Of a stretch of DNA of 5,668 bases, positions 1 to 5,668 are shown piece after piece. Position 1 is the first letter of the stretch. Every line of letters starts with the position of its first letter. The notes beneath the pieces were generated by a model. The model did not search any database. It worked only from the letters and a program-made list of their open reading frames with translations, and had not been told where the DNA came from. The stretch is from Acidimicrobiaceae bacterium. GTDB lineage: Bacteria > Actinomycetota > Acidimicrobiia > Acidimicrobiales > Salinilacustritrichaceae. The stretch covers positions 7,071 through 12,738 of the forward strand of contig DMTU01000153.1 of NCBI GenBank assembly GCA_003476595.1, in the 5' to 3' direction. The translations under genes and the position numbers were made by a program.

Positions 1-659
1 TCCCTGGCCGCGAGAGACATGTCGGTCTCGAGCCGCTCGACGAGCGCGTCGGTCTCCCCGTCGAGGAAGTCGAGCAGCTCCTTGGTCATCTGCTGGTAGG
101 TCTCGGGCTCGACCTCGCCGACGCAGGGACCCGAGCACTTCTCGATGTGGAACAGCAGGCACGGCCGACCCATCCGCTCGTGTCGCCCGAACTTGTTGTC
201 GGAGCACGTGCGCAGGGGGAAGGTGCGCAGGAGCAGATCGAGGGTCTCGCGGATCGCGTAGGCGTTGGCGTAGGGGCCGAAGTACTGGGTGCCCTTGCGC
301 TTGCGGCCACGCATGACCATCGGGCGAGGCCAGTCGTCGGAAACCGTGACGGCCAGGAACGGATAGCTCTTGTCGTCCCGGAGCCGGACGTTGAACCGGG
401 GCCGATGCTCCTTGATCAGGTTGTACTCGAGCATCAGCGCTTCGACGTCGTTGCGGACCTGGATCCACTCGACCGTCTCGGCCGTGGCCACCATCTGCGC
501 CGTGCGCGGGTGCATGTTGCGCGGGTTCTGGAAGTAGTTCGACAGCCGCTGGCGCAGGTTGCGCGCCTTGCCCACGTAGATCACCCGGCCGTGCGCATCC
601 TTGAACTGGTACGAGCCGGGCGTCTCCGGGATCGTGCCGGCGGGGGGACGTTGGACCAC
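1..659 (-). CDS. uvrC: UvrC, excinuclease ABC subunit C (N-terminal part, cut by window edge)
   Basis: UvrC makes the 3' and 5' incisions around a DNA lesion in the UvrABC nucleotide excision repair pathway, acting in the cytoplasm on the UvrB-DNA complex. I translated this strand by hand: 219 codons are present out of roughly 600-650 usual for the family, so the C-terminal endonuclease and HhH domains lie outside the window. Residues 10-100 form the GIY-YIG nuclease domain, with IPETPGSYQF, VIYVGKARNLRQRL and EALMLEYNLIK; R38 and E78 are the likely catalytic Arg and metal-binding Glu. YFGPY and RETLDLL follow at 126-143. Cysteines 152, 167, 175 and 179 match the four that bind a [4Fe-4S] cluster in E. 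coli UvrC. The UVR (UvrB-binding) motif begins near residue 193. The start is GTG at 659, the only possible one upstream of the conserved domain because an in-frame TAG lies four codons before it. No clear ribosome binding site is seen. The identification is very secure. Confidence 0.97.
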   Translation of the reverse strand, partial: MVQRPPAGTIPETPGSYQFKDAHGRVIYVGKARNLRQRLSNYFQNPRNMHPRTAQMVATAETVEWIQVRNDVEALMLEYNLIKEHRPRFNVRLRDDKSYPFLAVTVSDDWPRPMVMRGRKRKGTQYFGPYANAYAIRETLDLLLRTFPLRTCSDNKFGRHERMGRPCLLFHIEKCSGPCVGEVEPETYQQMTKELLDFLDGETDALVERLETDMSLAAR

Positions 660-700
660 GCCGCAAGGCTACGGGCGATGGCCGCGCCCTCCCACGACGT
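660..700 (-). other. Short spacer between the membrane protein gene and uvrC
   Basis: These 41 bp separate the membrane protein stop from the uvrC GTG start on the same strand. A 5-bp inverted repeat (GGGCG at 673-677, CGCCC at 685-689, 7-nt loop) could form a small hairpin. It lacks a following T-run, so I do not call it a terminator. No promoter-like motif is seen, which leaves read-through from the envelope operon into uvrC possible. Confidence 0.4.
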
Positions 701-2173
701 TCAAGCGCCCTCGACCAGCTCCTTCTCCTGCTCACAGCGGGTCCGTAGTGCATCTCGAGAGAGCACCTCGATGCTTTCGTCGCGCCAGTCGAACACCTGC
801 ACCGGAGCCGAGGTGTCGAGTGAGCCGCAGTCGAGCCGCTCGATGAGCAGGACACGGCCCCAGTCACCGCCGTGCCGGTACCGCATCGCTGCGACCAAGT
901 CGCCGTGGTACACGAAATCGGCCATGCCGGTGCCGTTCGAGACCTGCTCTGGGACGACGATGATGGGCGATGCGTCATCCACACCGGGAGCTGCGGCGAG
1001 AGCTCCGATCACGGCATCCCCTCTCGAGACGGCCTGACGGAAGTTGTCCACGTCCACCGCCTGCATGGCAGCGAACCACGAGATGCCGCCGATCGCGACG
1101 ACAGCTGCAATGTTCGGCCTCCATGATCGCAACCACGCCCAGCCCGACCCGAGCACCAGCGCGGTACCCACGCTCGGCACCAGGTTGTTCCGATCGAACA
1201 AGCCCGTGGTGGCGAACACAGCTCCCGCGTACATGAACGGGGCGGCTCCGGCCAGCATCACGACCACGCCGGTGAGGAGCCACCTCGGCTCGATCGACGA
1301 CGACCGCCACGATGGCAGCTGAGCTGCGACCGCCACGACCACGGCCAGCAGCAAGACCGCTCCCACCACCTGTGCGAGCAGCGGGTACTCCCACATGCCC
1401 GTCCCGAAGTGCGACGACACCAGGCTGGAAGCGTTGTCGAATGGGCCGGGCCCGTCACCGTCCCGCTTCGGCGACAGCAGGAAGAGTCCGGCGGCGACGA
1501 CGACCGCCGGAGTCACAGCCACGAATGCGGGGCGCAGACGCTCCCTCCACGCCGGAGCGGCCCACATCAGCACGAGGGCGACGGCGAGGACGACTACGCC
1601 CTCGTAGACGAGGGTTCCGGCGGCGAGCAGCCCCGCTGCCGCCAGGTTGCGGCGGCGCAGAAGCTGCCACAACCCGAGGAACACCATGGCCAGCGCCAGC
1701 GGATACGTTCCAACGACGAACCACAAGCGGGTCATCGCGTGGTTGGGCGCGAGCGCGAACACCACCAGGGTTGGCCACAGCACCTTGGCTGGAAGGACCT
1801 GTCGGCCATATATCCAGGCCGTCACCAGCAAGAACGCGTTCACGGCGGCGATGACCAGCCCTTGGAGGACCGGCCGATCGCCGATCACCTCGTACAGGAC
1901 CGCGTAGTACGGCGCGGCGAGCGGCCTGGCCGGTTGTTCGAAGGCGAGCTGCCACAGGCCATCGACCAAACCGTTCTGGTCGAAGACCAGCCAGACCGCC
2001 CAGTCATCGGTGAGGAACCCACCACCGAGAAGCCCGGCGGCGAGGCTCGGGAGCGATGCGGCGAGCGCGAGGAGCCCGACGCGGATCCGTTCCGTGTACG
2101 CCACCGGACCGAACCCTGCCGGCTCGCCTGCTGTCCCCTGGGCCAGGGTCGTCCCTCGGGCCGACTCGCTCAC
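701..2173 (-). CDS. Polytopic membrane protein, possible GT-C-type glycosyltransferase
   Basis: This is a 490-residue integral membrane protein that I do not recognise as a named family. I count about 11 hydrophobic helices, near residues 31-52, 103-122, 131-142, 153-171, 176-190, 192-206, 215-233, 263-285, 298-318, 330-348 and 354-372. Basic clusters (LRRR at 171-175, WRERLR at 209-214, R349-R352) fit an N-in, C-out topology. The motif TDDW (55-58) follows the first helix and would face outward, the place where GT-C glycosyltransferases carry their acidic catalytic motif. FDRNN (326-330) is another polar outer-loop motif. Residues 373-490 form a soluble extracytoplasmic tail holding the protein's only two cysteines, C449 and C480. 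The GTG start overlaps the methyltransferase stop by 4 bp (GTGA), so translation is probably coupled. By context it may move a sugar from a polyprenyl-phosphate donor to an envelope glycan or protein. A polymerase or a non-enzymatic membrane protein is also possible. The gene is certain; the function is inference. Confidence 0.85.
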   Translation of the reverse strand: MSESARGTTLAQGTAGEPAGFGPVAYTERIRVGLLALAASLPSLAAGLLGGGFLTDDWAVWLVFDQNGLVDGLWQLAFEQPARPLAAPYYAVLYEVIGDRPVLQGLVIAAVNAFLLVTAWIYGRQVLPAKVLWPTLVVFALAPNHAMTRLWFVVGTYPLALAMVFLGLWQLLRRRNLAAAGLLAAGTLVYEGVVVLAVALVLMWAAPAWRERLRPAFVAVTPAVVVAAGLFLLSPKRDGDGPGPFDNASSLVSSHFGTGMWEYPLLAQVVGAVLLLAVVVAVAAQLPSWRSSSIEPRWLLTGVVVMLAGAAPFMYAGAVFATTGLFDRNNLVPSVGTALVLGSGWAWLRSWRPNIAAVVAIGGISWFAAMQAVDVDNFRQAVSRGDAVIGALAAAPGVDDASPIIVVPEQVSNGTGMADFVYHGDLVAAMRYRHGGDWGRVLLIERLDCGSLDTSAPVQVFDWRDESIEVLSRDALRTRCEQEKELVEGA

Positions 2174-2895
2174 CGCCGCACGGCCACGGCGATCAGGGAG
2201 ACGCCCAGCGGCATCGACCAGCGCGCCACCACGTGCCGCTCGGCTGCGAACACCGCTTCAAGGAGGCGATCGGCTGGGCCCAAGGTCCTGTCGAAGTCAG
2301 TTGCCGGCTGGCGTCGTAGGCCTTCGAGGCGCCGAGCGACCCACACGACCGGCAGCAGGACGGTGTTGAAGTACGAGAGGTGGCCGACGTCGAAGCCGGC
2401 GACGGTCAGCGCCGCCCGCAGCGTCCGGGCGGTGTACCGGCGCTTGTGCCCGTTGACCTCATCATGGTGGCTCCACAGCGACGGGAGCGCAGGCACCGTC
2501 ACGCACAGCGTCCCTCCGATGGCAAGTGCGTCGTGCATCGCCCGGAGCAGGCCGACGTCGTCGTCGACGTGTTCGATCACATCGAAGGCGGTCACGAGCC
2601 GGCATCCATCGATCTCCGCCAGCGCATCAGGCAGGACGCCGACGCGCACATCCGCGGCGGGATGTCGCTCGTGCGCGACCGCGGCCGTTGCCGCCTCACC
2701 CTCGATGGCGATGACCTCGCCGTGCTCCTCGAGGACACCAAGTAGCCCCCCGGCGCCACAGCCGACATCGAGGATGCTCCCGATTCCCAGCGGAAGGTGG
2801 CGAGCTAGCACTGCTCTGATGATGCGGCGGCGTCCACGGAACCACCAGTGGGTCTCATCGAGGTCGGCGTGGGCCCGGTGCAGCTCAGGATCCAC
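2170..2895 (-). CDS. Class I SAM-dependent methyltransferase of an envelope glycan cluster
   Basis: A 241-residue cytoplasmic protein that probably transfers a methyl group from S-adenosylmethionine to a sugar, glycolipid or related small molecule. The Rossmann-fold signatures are clear: motif I ILDVGCGAGGLL (41-52), the acidic end of strand 2 (AIEGE, 63-67) and DVIEHVDDD (105-113), followed by the strand VTVPALP (132-138). The N-terminal THWWFRGRRR (15-24) and the segment HHDEVNGHKRRYT (143-155) are typical of methyltransferases found beside glycosyltransferases in polysaccharide loci. The GTG start lies inside the glycosyltransferase gene (11-bp overlap) and has a GGAG box 6 nt upstream, at 2902-2905. 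The stop overlaps the start of the membrane protein gene by 4 bp. All three genes therefore look co-transcribed and translationally coupled. Nothing in the sequence fixes the acceptor, which could be O-, N- or C-methylation of a sugar or of a lipid carrier. The fold is secure and the substrate unknown. Confidence 0.92.
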   Translation of the reverse strand: MDPELHRAHADLDETHWWFRGRRRIIRAVLARHLPLGIGSILDVGCGAGGLLGVLEEHGEVIAIEGEAATAAVAHERHPAADVRVGVLPDALAEIDGCRLVTAFDVIEHVDDDVGLLRAMHDALAIGGTLCVTVPALPSLWSHHDEVNGHKRRYTARTLRAALTVAGFDVGHLSYFNTVLLPVVWVARRLEGLRRQPATDFDRTLGPADRLLEAVFAAERHVVARWSMPLGVSLIAVAVRR

Positions 2896-3844
2896 TTCGA
2901 ACTCCGATCTGGTCGCGCACCACGGCGTGGGGACGGCGCTTGACCTCGTCGTAGATCCGGGCGACGTACTCGCCGAGGACCCCTATCACCGTCAGCTGGG
3001 CCCCACCGAGCACGAGGATGATCGCGATCAACGATGTCCAACCCTCTGGGACATCCTGTAGGAGGAGCCGGGCTGCCACGGCCACGCCGATGTAGATGAC
3101 GCCGGCGATGGCGGTCAGCATCCCGAGGATCGAAGCCGCCCGGAGCGGAAGACTCGACAGGGACACGAGCCCGTCGATGGCAAGGCGAACGAGCTTGCGG
3201 AGCGTGTACTTCGGCTGCCCGACAGCCCGGCCCGGCCGGTCGTATTCGAAGGGCTCCTGGCGGAACCCGACCCAGCTGCGCAATCCGCGGAGGAACCGGG
3301 TTCGCTCAGGCATGGCGATGAGCTGGTCCACCACCCGACGGTCCAGCACGGCGAAGTCCCCGCTGTCGAGCGGGACGTCGATCTCGGCCAGGGACCGGTA
3401 CAAGCGGTAGAAGGCCCGATACGCCAGCCGCTTCGCCGGCCCGGCGTCCCGCGTCCGCCGCACCGCGTAGACGACCTCCGCCCCGGCTCGCAGCCGCTCC
3501 ACCATCTCCGGCAAGAGCTCCGGCGGATCTTGGAGGTCGGCATCGATACACGCCACCACGGCACCAGAGGCAGCCTCGAGGCCCGTCGTCAGCGCTGCCT
3601 GCTGACCGAAGTTCCGCGATAGGCGGATTCCCCGGACGCGCGGATCATGACCGGCCAGCTCGCAGATGACCGACCACGTGGCGTCCTTGCTGCCGTCGTC
3701 GACGACGACGAGCTCCGAGTTCTCGAACCCGTCGAGAACCGGCGCAAGGCGCTGCCAGAGCTTCGGAAGTGTGTCCGCCTCTTCGAAGGCTGCGACCACC
3801 ACGGACAGCTCGACCGCAGTGTCCTGTGCCGCCTGCACCTGCAA
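2885..3844 (-). CDS. GtrB/DPM1-like family 2 glycosyltransferase (polyprenyl-phosphate sugar synthase type)
   Basis: A 319-residue membrane-anchored enzyme that should transfer a sugar from a nucleotide donor to polyprenyl phosphate at the cytoplasmic face. The GT-A fold starts at residue 12 (VELSVVVAAFEEADTL). It carries VVVDDGSKD (46-54), SRNFGQQAAL (76-85), the metal/nucleotide motif DADLQDPPE (101-109), DSGDFAVLDRRVV (160-172) and the juxtamembrane GQPKYTLRKLVRLAIDG (209-225). Two C-terminal helices follow (about 236-258 and 270-292), then GEYVARIYDEVKRRP (291-305). This order and length match the GtrB/YfdH/ArnC-like class of about 310-330 residues. I chose the TTG at 3844 because the purine-rich AGAGGAGAGG lies 8 nt upstream and the product then begins close to the conserved fold. 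The frame stays open to an ATG at 3958, but those 38 extra residues look non-homologous. A GTG at 3838 is a second alternative. It is the first gene of the trio, and its last 11 bp overlap the methyltransferase. The sugar donor cannot be deduced. Confidence 0.93.
   Translation of the reverse strand: MQVQAAQDTAVELSVVVAAFEEADTLPKLWQRLAPVLDGFENSELVVVDDGSKDATWSVICELAGHDPRVRGIRLSRNFGQQAALTTGLEAASGAVVACIDADLQDPPELLPEMVERLRAGAEVVYAVRRTRDAGPAKRLAYRAFYRLYRSLAEIDVPLDSGDFAVLDRRVVDQLIAMPERTRFLRGLRSWVGFRQEPFEYDRPGRAVGQPKYTLRKLVRLAIDGLVSLSSLPLRAASILGMLTAIAGVIYIGVAVAARLLLQDVPEGWTSLIAIILVLGGAQLTVIGVLGEYVARIYDEVKRRPHAVVRDQIGVRSGS
2902..2905 (-). promoter_or_regulatory. Ribosome binding site of the methyltransferase gene
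   Basis: The minus strand reads GGAG 6 nt before the GTG at 2895. The site lies inside the last codons of the glycosyltransferase gene. It supports the GTG start and the 11-bp gene overlap. Confidence 0.6.
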
Positions 3845-3852
3845 CTTGGGAG

Positions 3853-3862
3853 CCTCTCCTCT
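3853..3862 (-). promoter_or_regulatory. Strong ribosome binding site that fixes the glycosyltransferase start
   Basis: On the minus strand the sequence reads AGAGGAGAGG, ending 8 nt before the TTG at 3844-3842. It is the best Shine-Dalgarno match in the window, and it sits too far inside the longer frame to serve the ATG at 3958. It therefore supports a TTG start giving a 319-residue product. Confidence 0.7.
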
Positions 3863-3868
3863 GCCTGG

Positions 3869-3882
3869 GTCCGCTGACGGAC
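3869..3882 (-). promoter_or_regulatory. Small GC-rich hairpin in the leader of the glycosyltransferase operon
   Basis: The minus strand reads GTCCG-TCAG-CGGAC, a perfect 5-bp stem with a 4-nt loop. It ends 6 nt before the AGAGGAGAGG ribosome binding site. It could modulate translation initiation or stabilise the mRNA. It may equally be a chance pairing, since short GC stems are common in DNA of this composition. It has no T-run, so it is not a terminator. Confidence 0.3.
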
Positions 3883-4013
3883 ATCGAGAGTGTGCCACTG
3901 CCTCGGCACGGCATCTGGGACCGCCGCTCCCCATGGGTGTGCAGCTGACGAAGTCCAACCTTTCCGGGTGGAGTTCCAGAGCCCGCCGAGGAGGTATCGT
4001 GCTCCTGCCGGCC

Positions 4014-4036
4014 CGGAATCACCGGCAACCATTCCG
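4014..4036. repeat. Inverted repeat upstream of nadA, possible operator
   Basis: CGGAAT at 4014-4019 is repeated in inverted orientation as ATTCCG at 4031-4036, with an 11-nt spacer. The half-site centres are 17 nt apart, not an exact multiple of the helical turn. It lies about 100 bp upstream of the nadA start. It does not match an NAD-pathway operator that I can recall (NrtR, NiaR, NadQ). Chance is a realistic alternative. Confidence 0.25.
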
Positions 4037-4133
4037 AACCGAGGACGACATCCCCGCAGGAGAGGCGACCGGGCTGTCCCTGCCGTCCGCCAATCGGTTC
4101 TCCACCCTTGCGAAATCGGGGGAACCAGAGAAC

Positions 4134-5228
4134 ATGCTCCGCCTCCAGCTACCGCTCCCCGAGCGGTACACCGATGCCTCCCACGAGGAGCTCGAGTCAC
4201 GCATCGCCGCCGCCAAGGAGACCCTCGGCGAGCGTCTGTTCATCCTCGGGCACCACTACCAGCGCGACGAGATCATCCAGTTCGCCGATGCCCGTGGCGA
4301 CAGCTACCGGCTCTCGGTGCTCGCCCAGGAGCGACCGCAGGCCGAGTACATCGTGTTCTGCGGCGTGCACTTCATGGCCGAGTCGGCTGACATCCTCACC
4401 GGGGACCACCAGCAGGTGATCCTGCCCGACCTCAACGCCGGCTGCTCCATGGCCGACATGGCCGACATCGACCAGGTCGAGGAGGCCTGGGAGCAGCTAG
4501 AGCAGGTCATCGACATCGATCGGCTCGTGCCGATCACCTACATGAACTCGTCAGCGGCGCTGAAGGCCTTCGTCGGACGCCACGGCGGCGCCGTGTGCAC
4601 GTCGACCAACGCCCGAGCCGTTCTGGAGTGGGCGTTCACACAGGGCGACAAGGTGCTGTTCTTCCCCGACCAGCACCTCGGCCGCAACACGGGTGTCGCC
4701 ATGGGCTTCGGGCTCGACGAGATGCAGCTCTGGAACCCTCGCTTCGATCTTGGCGGCCTCGCCGAGGCCGAGGCCAAGGGGGCGAAGTTCCTCCTCTGGA
4801 AGGGCCACTGCAGCATCCACCAGCGCTTCTCCGCTGAGCAGGTGGCCGCCTTCCGCGCCGAGCACCCGGACGGCCTCGTCGTGATCCACCCGGAGGCGCC
4901 CTACGAGGCGATCCAGGCCGCCGACGAGGTCGGCTCGACCGACTTCATCATCCGCACGGTCGAGGCCGCGGCGCCGGGCACCACCATCGCCGTCGGCACG
5001 GAGATCCACCTCGTCAACCGGCTGGCGCAGGAGCATCCGGACAAGACCGTCGTGTCGCTCGATCCGCTCATCTGCCCGTGCTCCACGATGAACCGGATCG
5101 ACCTCCCACACCTGGCGTGGATCGTGGAGAACTTGGTCGAGGGGCGCGTCCTCAACCGCATCAGCGTCGAGCGGGAGACGGCGGCCTGGGCCCGGGTGGC
5201 GCTCCAGCGGATGCTCGACATCACCTAG
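4134..5228 (+). CDS. nadA: Quinolinate synthase NadA
   Basis: NadA condenses iminoaspartate with dihydroxyacetone phosphate to give quinolinate in de novo NAD synthesis; it is a cytoplasmic [4Fe-4S] enzyme. The 364-residue product is full length. Family motifs occur in order: GHHYQRDEI (39-47), CGVHFMAESA (76-85), NAGCSMADM (101-109), YMNSSAALKAF (136-146), STNA (157-160), FFPDQHLGRN (176-185), KGHCSIHQRF (223-232), HPEAP (252-256), GTEIHLVNRL (288-297) and ICPCSTMN (313-320). Cluster ligands are most likely C104, C226 and one of C314/C316. The open frame begins far upstream, but ATG 4134 fits the family N-terminus (LPLPERYTDASHEEL). It is preceded by GGGGGA ending 10 nt before the ATG, a weak ribosome site. 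The gene is divergent from the envelope trio, and no nadB or nadC follows it, which is unusual because the three are often together. The iminoaspartate supplier (NadB or an aspartate dehydrogenase) must be encoded elsewhere. The identification is very secure. Confidence 0.98.
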   Translation: MLRLQLPLPERYTDASHEELESRIAAAKETLGERLFILGHHYQRDEIIQFADARGDSYRLSVLAQERPQAEYIVFCGVHFMAESADILTGDHQQVILPDLNAGCSMADMADIDQVEEAWEQLEQVIDIDRLVPITYMNSSAALKAFVGRHGGAVCTSTNARAVLEWAFTQGDKVLFFPDQHLGRNTGVAMGFGLDEMQLWNPRFDLGGLAEAEAKGAKFLLWKGHCSIHQRFSAEQVAAFRAEHPDGLVVIHPEAPYEAIQAADEVGSTDFIIRTVEAAAPGTTIAVGTEIHLVNRLAQEHPDKTVVSLDPLICPCSTMNRIDLPHLAWIVENLVEGRVLNRISVERETAAWARVALQRMLDIT

Positions 5229-5251
5229 ACCTCGTGACCGGGACCGCACGG

Positions 5252-5668
5252 ATGAGGGTGCACTTCTGGACGTTGCGCGACGTGGCAGACGTGGCGGACT
5301 GGGACCCGGACGGGAACCCCGGCATCCACCTCGACGGCTTCGGGCACAGCTTCCTGGAGCCCTACGCCAGGTTACGCGACCACTCGGACGTGATCCGGGC
5401 GACGATCGGTGCCACTGCGCCGCGCGGTACCCACGTGCTCGTCGCGTCGTTGGACGAGGTGCGCGGCTGGCGGTCCCGTCCACTGGTGCGGACCAACGTC
5501 CACCTCGCCGCTGCCGTCCTCCGGTGCCCGCGTCTGGTCATCGTGCGCAACGACCTCCCACCTCGCATCGCCGCACCATCGCCGACCTCCGTCGAGGTCG
5601 TGCCCAACCGAGCGTCGGTCCTCGACCCGGCGCGCCAGGTTCCCGTCCGACCGCTCCCCCAACGGGGT
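5252..5668 (+). CDS. Putative glycosyltransferase-like protein (N-terminal part, cut by window edge)
   Basis: An open frame of 139 codons runs to the right edge without a stop. The ATG at 5252 lies 23 bp after the nadA stop, with a weak GGGA 8 nt upstream; an in-frame GTG at 5234 is an alternative start. The product begins MRVHFWTLRDVADVADWDPD and continues with GIHLDGFGHSFLEPYARLRDH (24-44), a strand-like HVLVASLDEVRGW (61-73), then RLVIVRNDLPPRIAAP (94-109), VVPNRASVLDPARQ (115-128) and PLPQRG near the end. There is no signal peptide or membrane helix in this part. From memory, the NRASVxDPARQ...LPQRG stretch resembles the N-terminal half of poorly described GT-B-like glycosyltransferases in actinobacterial polysaccharide loci, but the donor-binding half is missing. 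The codon use is like that of its neighbours, and the same-strand spacing suggests co-transcription with nadA. The reading frame is well supported; the function is tentative. Confidence 0.6.
   Translation, partial: MRVHFWTLRDVADVADWDPDGNPGIHLDGFGHSFLEPYARLRDHSDVIRATIGATAPRGTHVLVASLDEVRGWRSRPLVRTNVHLAAAVLRCPRLVIVRNDLPPRIAAPSPTSVEVVPNRASVLDPARQVPVRPLPQRG

Larger units (their letters stand above)
3845..4133. other. Divergent intergenic region between the glycosyltransferase operon and nadA
   Basis: This 289-bp stretch separates two divergently oriented genes and must hold a promoter for each if neither is read from further away. I find no convincing -35/-10 pair on either strand. It contains the operon ribosome binding site and leader hairpin at its left end and one inverted repeat at 4014-4036. 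The glycosyltransferase frame is open across 3845-3958 and the nadA frame is open throughout, but neither extension resembles its protein family. I see no convincing small gene. Confidence 0.65.

Noticed and set aside
673..689. Possible terminator hairpin between the membrane protein gene and uvrC
   Set aside because: The stem is only 5 bp and no T-run follows on the minus strand.
147..1037. A 296-codon plus-strand open frame opposite uvrC and the membrane protein gene
   Set aside because: It spans two well-supported minus-strand reading frames and their spacer, and has low-complexity composition. It is a high-GC shadow.
1409..3061. A 550-codon open frame on the plus strand, antisense to the membrane protein, methyltransferase and glycosyltransferase genes
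   Set aside because: Its translation is rich in Arg, Ala, Pro and Ser with no domain motifs, and it lies opposite genes with clear family signatures. Long antisense frames are expected where G/C dominates third codon positions.
3692..3713. Short GTC/GAC repeat resembling a microsatellite or palindrome
   Set aside because: It encodes the conserved VVVDDGS segment of the glycosyltransferase, so codon use explains it.
3953..3958. TTGGAC on the minus strand as a -35 box for the glycosyltransferase operon
   Set aside because: The sequence at the right spacing (CATGGG) does not resemble a -10 box.
3994..3999. TATCGT on the plus strand as a -10 box for nadA
   Set aside because: No acceptable -35 hexamer lies 16-18 nt upstream, so the match is too weak to call.
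3666..4133. In-frame upstream extension of nadA by 156 codons
   Set aside because: The extension crosses the antisense glycosyltransferase gene and the intergenic region, and has no NadA-like sequence. ATG 4134 gives the usual family N-terminus.
4551..5483. A 310-codon minus-strand open frame opposite nadA
   Set aside because: nadA is unmistakable on the plus strand. The antisense product is Arg/Gly-rich without recognisable motifs.

Overview
The window is high-GC bacterial DNA (about two thirds G+C by eye, with G/C strongly preferred at third codon positions). Starts are often GTG or TTG and genes are packed with short overlaps. This and the style of the encoded proteins point to an actinobacterium, possibly Acidimicrobiia; that taxonomic guess is inference only. 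It reads as ordinary chromosome: I see no transposase, integrase, tRNA, rRNA, CRISPR array or phage gene.

Layout. Positions 1-659 (minus) hold the N-terminal 219 codons of the excinuclease subunit UvrC, cut by the left edge. Positions 701-3844 (minus) hold a tightly linked trio, in transcription order: a GtrB/DPM1-like family 2 glycosyltransferase with two C-terminal membrane helices (2885-3844), a class I SAM-dependent methyltransferase (2170-2895), and an 11-helix membrane protein with an Asp-Asp motif just after its first helix (701-2173). The first two genes overlap by 11 bp and the next two by 4 bp. uvrC starts 41 bp after the trio on the same strand and may be read through from it. Positions 3845-4133 form a divergent intergenic region. 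Positions 4134-5228 (plus) hold a complete nadA, quinolinate synthase. From 5252 to the right edge (plus) runs the start of another protein, probably glycosyltransferase-like.

How the genes may work together. The family 2 enzyme would load a sugar onto a polyprenyl phosphate at the inner face of the membrane. The polytopic protein, with GT-C-like topology, could use that lipid-linked sugar on the outer face. The methyltransferase would modify a sugar, lipid or glycan on the same route. This resembles the logic of the Gtr (serotype-converting) modules, but with a methyltransferase where those carry the GtrA flippase. The substrate and final product cannot be read from the sequence. nadA (de novo NAD synthesis) and uvrC (nucleotide excision repair) are housekeeping genes flanking this envelope module. 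The most interesting item is the uncharacterised trio; nothing here proves a wholly new system.
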